DNA from: Collybia mongolica | Lineage: Eukaryota > Basidiomycota > Agaricomycetes > Agaricales > Clitocybaceae | Direction of reading: 5' to 3' | DNA: 64,000 nucleotides | NCBI GenBank assembly: GCA_013420905.1 | Contig: JAAXNY010000004.1 | Location: 310,001 to 374,000 of the forward strand | In this document: positions 58,618 to 64,000 of the stretch, one piece after another | Layout: the number at the start of each line of letters is the position of its first letter | Numbering within the stretch: the stretch's first letter is position 1 | Translations under genes and position numbers: made by a program | Notes under the pieces: model-generated | The model's input: the letters and a program-made list of their open reading frames with translations, nothing else | Told to the model about the DNA's origin: nothing | Databases searched by the model: none

Positions 58618-59190
58618 GTATGGCTCAGTACGAAATAATGTTCATTGAGTCCTCGGAGCTTCGACGTGGTGCATTGTACCTGCAGCCTTTTGCCTGCATT
58701 CCCATCTATGTTAATATTATCAGATCGGGTTTTGCTGTGCTATGTCAACATGCAGAGCTTGTTGCGCATTTGACGTGTGTTACAATCAATATCGACCATC
58801 TGACAAAGACGAAAAAGCCTATCACCTGAATCGTCTCTAGTCAAGTGCCAGCCCTTCGTGAGTCTAAAATTCCTTATTTTACATGAAACGCTCACATGGT
58901 CATTTTGAGGTGTGTTAGCTACGACATGGTGTTGAGATATCATGGTTCGAAATATGTGGTTCCGGCCCAAATATCCCTCACCGATGATTACTGCACGCGA
59001 TTCTGTCATTGGTGTGTAAGGAGACTCAATTTCGAATGTGTGCTGTTGTTTGCCCTGTGGGCCTGTCGATCACTGTCTCTATTCCAGCAAGTTCTTTTTC
59101 CCAAGGATTCGAAGTCTGTCGATTGATTGTCATGAGGGTTTTCGACTTCTTCAGCAGGTGTTCATGCACCACTCGTCACCAACAGACGGT

Positions 59191-59198
59191 ATATAAAA
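59191..59198 (+). promoter_or_regulatory. TATA box of M15-like gene C
   Basis: ATATAAAAGG again follows CACCAACAGACGG, about 55 bases before the predicted ATG at 59248. Confidence 0.55.
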
Positions 59199-59247
59199 GG
59201 TTGTTATATGAACATGGATAAACTTATCCCTGACAGAGATTCTTCCC

Positions 59248-59880
59248 ATGGTTAGTTTTTTTTCGTACCATAACGCTTGTGACCATGGCTTACTCTTTTT
59301 CACAGTATATCATTTCTGCACTTCCTTTGTTATCTTTGCTAGCAGGCTACGTCAGTGCCAGTGGTACGCCACTTACACAAGCGCAGGCTGAAGCTCGACT
59401 CATACCGAACGGTATCACTGCGTCCTCAACTGGAGGATGTACCGATAGGTGAGAATCCCGATCCATATCAGAAGCGTGTCTAACACTAAGTTACTGTGTT
59501 GTATAGGACCATCTCGACCTGCACGTCCTACGAGGGCATTCTCTCTGGAACCGTCGATGGGGTCATCACACTGAAGAGCGCATCTGGCTCGAGTTCGTTG
59601 GTCATCACCGGTGGCACGGAGGTCGGGCATGCGAGCGGACAGTTCTCGCACGCCAATGGCTTCAAGGTTGATGTCCGCCACGCTACGGTGGTGGACAACT
59701 ACATCAAGAATACCTTCACCCGCATTGCGAATCGGGCGGATGGATTTCCGCAATGGGAGGCTGCTAGCGGGAATATCTATTGTGTGAGTGGTATTGTGGT
59801 ATTGCACCATTTCTTGAACTCATAGAGATTTTCTGCTTTTCCAGGATGAGGGGACGCATTGGGATATCACATACTTCTGA
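59248..59880 (+). CDS. small secreted M15-like protein, copy C
   Basis: Exons 59248-59250 (ATG only), 59306-59448, 59507-59783 and 59845-59880 join in phase. An unspliced ATG at 59285 is the alternative start. The signal peptide would be YIISALPLLSLLAGYVSA. The core is SHANGFKVDVRHATVVDNYI and the C-terminal ligand motif is DEGTHWDITYF. Cys residues are conserved with copies A and B. Exon sizes 143, 277 and 36 are identical to copy B, and the 277-base exon is also identical in size in copy A. All introns are GT-AG. No defect was seen. It lies in segmental unit 2, directly before an intact F-box gene on the same strand. Confidence 0.75.
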
Positions 59881-60150
59881 ATTCATGTATATTTCTTGAG
59901 ACTTAACCAATTACATTGGATGATGGTATGCATTGGGCATATGTGTTTTGAGTTTCGAATTATTTCGGGTGGATACCACTCACCTTAGCAAGCAAAAAAG
60001 AAATATTTTTTAAACAACTTTTGACCGCCGGCACCATCCGAAACTTGACTTGAACTTACCCAACTATCACAACTTCGAAAGCGTTGACGTTTCATTTATT
60101 CAACGCCTAAGCTCCCTTCAAAACACTCTGGGCCCATACACTGTCAACTA

Positions 60151-61656
60151 TGGTATTAACGAAAGCCGTACGTATTTTCAATAGCGCTTCCAGACTCAAC
60201 TCCTCTTAACTCCTTACAGGATCTGTCGGACGTAGTCACACCCCAAAGCTCACTATCTTTACCTTTAGACATCTGGCCATTAATCGCTGAATACGTCTCT
60301 CCATACAACGCCTCCAAAATCTCGCTGACTTGCCACGCAATATGCGAACTCGTACAGCCCTTCGTTTTCCGACGAGTTATCTTTCACCCTTTCTGCACCG
60401 AGGCGAATAAAATAGACGATGACCTGGGTCGGACGTTGGAAAAATTAGCCTTTATAAAGGCACCATGTTTTGCGCATCGAGTACAAGATATATCTATATG
60501 CCCCCGAAGAAGGCGTCCGGACTCCTTTTTACACCAAACCACGCTTATAGCCATCCTGGAGTCTCTATCATCGTTCTCCCGTTTGCAACGACTCTTCATG
60601 AAGAATATCCAGCTACCGCTTAATGAAGAAGATCAGACCTGGCCTCCGCTCCCTCCGCTCCAGGTGCTATCCCTGGAAGGATGTACTGGTCACAGGGACC
60701 TTATTTGCAGTGCCGGCGTAAATGTTCAAACTCTTATATGCGACCGGAATTCACAACAACCCTCTAACTACCTCGAGTCTTTCCTGCCTCTCGTGCATGT
60801 CAAGTCCTTACGGTCTCTCGTCGTTGAAACGTGCGCTTCCTTGAATCTGCCTACGTTGTTGGTCATTATGGATAGCCCGTTCCGACGATTGGTGGAACTA
60901 GACGCTTGCGAATCTATTGTCTTCAGTGCGGACTTGATTTCTGCCTTTTCACTATTACAAAATCTCACAACCCTGCGTCTACGCCACCCTCCTCAGGATT
61001 ACCCAGCCCCCTTAGGCATGTCCCCTCTCCCGCAGTCTTGCCTTCCATCTCTCACATCATATGAGGGCCCATATACGTTAGCCCCTGCGGTTTCACGCGG
61101 ACGTTCAGTGCACAGATACATGTTATGGCCAGCAGCAGGGAACTCGCTGTATTATGGCCATGGCAATCTGTGTCAGGCCCTCGGTAACCTTAACCCAGAA
61201 ACATCAATCCTTGAAGTTGGGTCTATCGTACCTATAAACGAGGCGTTCCTATCCGTGATTCTTCAAAGATTTTCACAGCTAAGACGCCTCTCTGTTAATG
61301 CTCATCCATCATTTGCACCGCCGACGATTGATATGCCTAGCTTGATATCAGACATGGATCGGACGGGACTTCCGCATACTTTGGAGCATCTATCTTTGGG
61401 TGTATACTGGGATCCCTTGGATACGCAGGATGTACTTGTGGATATGGTCAATGCGTTCACCACTACCTGCCGCAAGGCACAGACCGTTGAGCTTTGGTAC
61501 AATCCTTATGAGGGAAGAAATTGTTTTGTATGGAAACGACCGGAGAAGTCCTCAGTTAATGAACCCATTACACCTATACCTCATGATCTGTTCTCCGTAT
61601 TTCGCGAAGATCATTGCGACTTTCGGAAAAAGACAGGCGAGTTCCCAGAATTTTGA
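60151..61656 (+). CDS. F-box / leucine-rich-repeat-like protein
   Basis: An 18-base first exon (60151-60168, MVLTKA) joins exon 60220-61656 to give 484 residues. The F-box region is LPLDIWPLIAEYVSPYNASK and ISLTCHAICELVQPFVFRRV. Later leucine-rich segments include LQRLFMKNIQLPL, LQVLSLEGC, VKSLRSLVVETCASLNLPTL, LLQNLTTLRLRHPP, FSQLRRLSVNAHP and LEHLSLGVYWDPLD. F-box proteins of this kind recruit substrates to SCF ubiquitin ligases. The family is very large in mushroom fungi and targets are unknown. It is the intact twin of the dead copy at 56584. It ends in TGA at 61654-61656 without disabling changes. Confidence 0.8.
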
Positions 61657-63010
61657 TAGCCGTCCAAGTCTGCGAGTATAATTCTAGTATATTGATACAC
61701 CATAATCTTAATAGTAGAACCTATCACATAGACTTTCCTTCATGTTGTCTCAGCCAGCTATGACTGTCATGAACTTTGCTTGTTTCCGTGAAATTGACTG
61801 GTCAATATCAACATGCAGTGGCGCGTGGGGATGGGTCTAACGATTATCTGTCAAATAAGATCTCCCTCCACACTCTGTTGGGGCGTCTGTGACTGCTGCC
61901 GGACTGCGAACTGGGGGCTCGAGAGGCGCAGCACACGTCATGGAGACAAAACTGATAGCCAATAAAAAGATGCTTTGAATCTGCGAGTTCATTAATATGG
62001 TAGAATAGGGATTTTGTTAAAGTGTGGTACCTTCATTGTCGCGGAACATATGTGGACGATACAAAACGGCTTTGTATCTCCCTTTTAATACGCTGGTTAC
62101 TCTCAACCCAACGGAGACAGAGTGGCCTTGCCCAACTGACGTCTGTCATGCATCGAAGAGAGGTATACGTCGTCCCATGAAGCCAAAAGGCTCGAACAAG
62201 CCTCAAAGGGGATAGGGCGTCAGGGGCGAGACACATTTACGTGGTGGTGGGGAAAATGGCAGTGTGAAGAGGCTAAGAGGACAAGAACTGAGGTTGGGCG
62301 GTCATCTCAGTCCCAGGAATGCTCGACAAGGATCATAACCTGAGTGTTACCTGAAAAGTCGGCATAAGTTTTGACCAACGAGCCCAGAAACCTAACAATA
62401 TATGAGTTCTTACTTTATAAATCTTGATGCGTAAGCGATTGAGGACGACCCTCAGCTGGCTTTACGTTTTGTTGTGACCCGGGCATCTACGCGTGTCGCT
62501 TCACGTTGGGTTTTGGTGCACGCTATCCGTCAGGGTTGGTCAAAATGCGGGGAAGGGGAGTCGAGATTGCATTTCGGCAGACTTTTTCTCCTTCATTTCC
62601 TCTATGCAGGAATATTGATCAGGGAAACCTGCTTTATAAATATGTATGAAGCCCAAACGAAGTTGATTGGGTTTTTTGGTGACCGGTGTCTTCGGGGATT
62701 GAAGTCCAATCGTTATAAACAATATTTCCTTGGGCTGCACCTCAGAGCTGGATCGCGAGTTGAGAGGGACTACAGGCAATTCCGACGGTGGTTTGGTCGA
62801 AGAATTCTTCTGGATGTGCCGTAGTATTTATTTTGCCATGGTGGTTTGTGTGCAAATCTTTCGATCGCAAGTCGCTGCACAGCTTTTTGTTGGTACAATT
62901 ACGTAATATTTTTAATGGCTGTGTTACGCAATCTGAGCAGTCGAACTTGGGGTCACGAGCAACTGCGCTCTTGTTTTTGCACTCTCATCTGCTGCTGGTT
63001 GGCTACCACA
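61657..63010. other. intergenic, no gene seen
   Basis: Short open frames on both strands lack motifs or exon support. I see nothing to annotate. Confidence 0.4.
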
Positions 63011-63739
63011 ATGACCACCGTTTCGCCGTTTGCACGAAGCTCCGCGTTCGAAGATGTTATTGTTTCAGGACGTGAGCAAACCGTAAGGCACCGTCTCCCG
63101 CTTTTCACACTTCCCTTGTGCCATCAACACGGATAGGATCATTACAGATCGAGGAAATGTACAGTGTACCCGAAAGTTTTCTTGAGATTGAAGTGAGGAA
63201 CCCACAGACACATGGTGAGTGAGGCTTTAGCTTGTACATGTGATCCTAGTTGGTCCAGGGCCACTTGTATTGACGGTTTTTCCGTATCACAGGATTTGGA
63301 CGGAAGATGTATACGGATTATGAAATCGTGTGCAAGGTACTTTGTTCATCATATCCGACGTTTCCCCAGTGCGCCGACGACGCCGACACCTTCACTTAGA
63401 CGAACATCCCAGCGTTCAAGCTACGGCATTCCCTAGTTCGTCGACGTTATTCAGATTTTGAAGCGTTCAGGGACATACTCGAGCATGAGTCTACTCGAGT
63501 CAATATTCCGCCCTTACCAGGCAAGGTTTTTACGAACCGCTTCTCCGACGAGGTGATTGAGAGCAGGAGGGAAGGGCTGGAACGGTTCTTGAGCATTGTA
63601 GCTGGGCATCCCTTGCTTCAGGTGTGCTTCTCCCGCGATACTTCCTGTGTGAAGCTGACATGGGACCTATCAGACTGGGAGCAAGGTACTTTGTGCGTTT
63701 TTACAGGATCCTGCTTGGGACAAGGTCCAGTGGGTCTGA
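63011..63739 (+). CDS. SNX3: sorting nexin 3 / Grd19 (PX domain)
   Basis: Exons 63011-63082, 63148-63214, 63293-63336, 63400-63621 and 63674-63739 join in phase to give 156 residues, the usual length. The PX domain covers almost the whole protein: [72 protein letters not shown] and [20 protein letters not shown]. The RRRYSDF arginine and the PPLPGK segment are the PI3P-binding elements. The end is [20 protein letters not shown]. The protein binds PI3P on early endosomes and helps retromer recycle cargo to the Golgi. Start, splice sites and stop are all clear. This is a core housekeeping gene and looks normal. Confidence 0.93.
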
Positions 63740-64000
63740 CGGAAGGACGGCGTGTATGATACATTGATGTGACATGTCTATGGTACTTGTTTCCGTGTTG
63801 CTTCCCAGTCTTCGTCTTTTTTTACTTTCTTTTCTGTTGCTATCGTCACTTATTCTTGTATGATTCGAACATGTATATGGAGAACTCCTTTATGTCATGT
63901 ATGCAGATATCACCTCACGACGTTGTTCCTTTACCCCGGTCTTGTCGTCGCCGACGGCGGGTAATTTGTTATGATGCTGTTAAATGGATGGGTCCTTGGT
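63740..64000 (+). other. 3' flank of SNX3
   Basis: Probable 3' untranslated region with T-rich stretches. No further gene is seen before the window ends. Confidence 0.4.

Larger units (their letters stand above)
57090..60620. repeat. segmental duplication, unit 2
   Basis: This is the second copy of the block at 53860-57030, with the same gene order. It carries an extra segment at about 57,930-58,617 and then continues through the intact M15-like gene C into the intact F-box/LRR gene. The duplication is in direct orientation. Confidence 0.7.

Overview
This window looks like nuclear DNA from a mushroom-forming basidiomycete (Agaricomycete). The genes carry many short GT-AG introns of about 45-70 bases. 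Several families are typical of that group: Kelch+MYND proteins, DUF6593, AA7/BBE-type flavo-oxidases, F-box/LRR proteins and Tnp2-like (Transposase_21) elements. Two intron-bearing tRNA genes are also of fungal type. No bacterial-style operons are present. Exon coordinates were derived by reading splice sites by eye and checking reading phase, so single-base errors are possible.

Layout. 0-4.5 kb: a CACTA/Tnp2-type transposon on the minus strand, with a transposase broken by five in-frame TGA codons and an intact spliced companion gene. 4.5-9.4 kb: gene-poor relics (a LINE-type RNase H fragment, a 1 kb inverted repeat, a SINE-like insertion with a 15 bp target duplication). 9.4-11.3 kb: a PIF/Harbinger element whose two convergent genes are both truncated at a shared internal deletion. 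11.5-13.2 kb: a hairpin element and two tRNA-Trp-like genes. 14-24 kb: an unassigned gene, a basidiomycete family with a nuclease-like core, a frameshifted Kelch+MYND gene, and a Zn2Cys6 transcription factor. 28.8-31.8 kb: an alpha-oxoamine synthase (BioF-like) and an ADP-ribosylglycohydrolase. 33.7-37.9 kb: a tandem pair of secreted bicovalent FAD oxidases. 39.1-39.9 kb: a DUF6593 gene. 44.6-46.1 kb: a degenerate tandem-repeat array. 47.6-53 kb: a small secreted M15-like protein, a PWWP+IBD-like chromatin protein, and beside it a paralogous gene with two IBD-like domains and no PWWP. 53.9-61.7 kb: a segmental tandem duplication, each unit carrying one secreted M15-like gene followed by an F-box gene (dead in unit 1, intact in unit 2). 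63.0-63.7 kb: sorting nexin 3.

The most notable material is the three-copy family of small secreted proteins with a complete M15-type zinc-ligand pattern (H...D and ExxH), conserved intron positions and, in two copies, an apparent first coding exon consisting only of ATG. Next is the IBD-domain gene pair. The rest is mostly ordinary accessory DNA, and several multi-kilobase stretches show no supportable gene.
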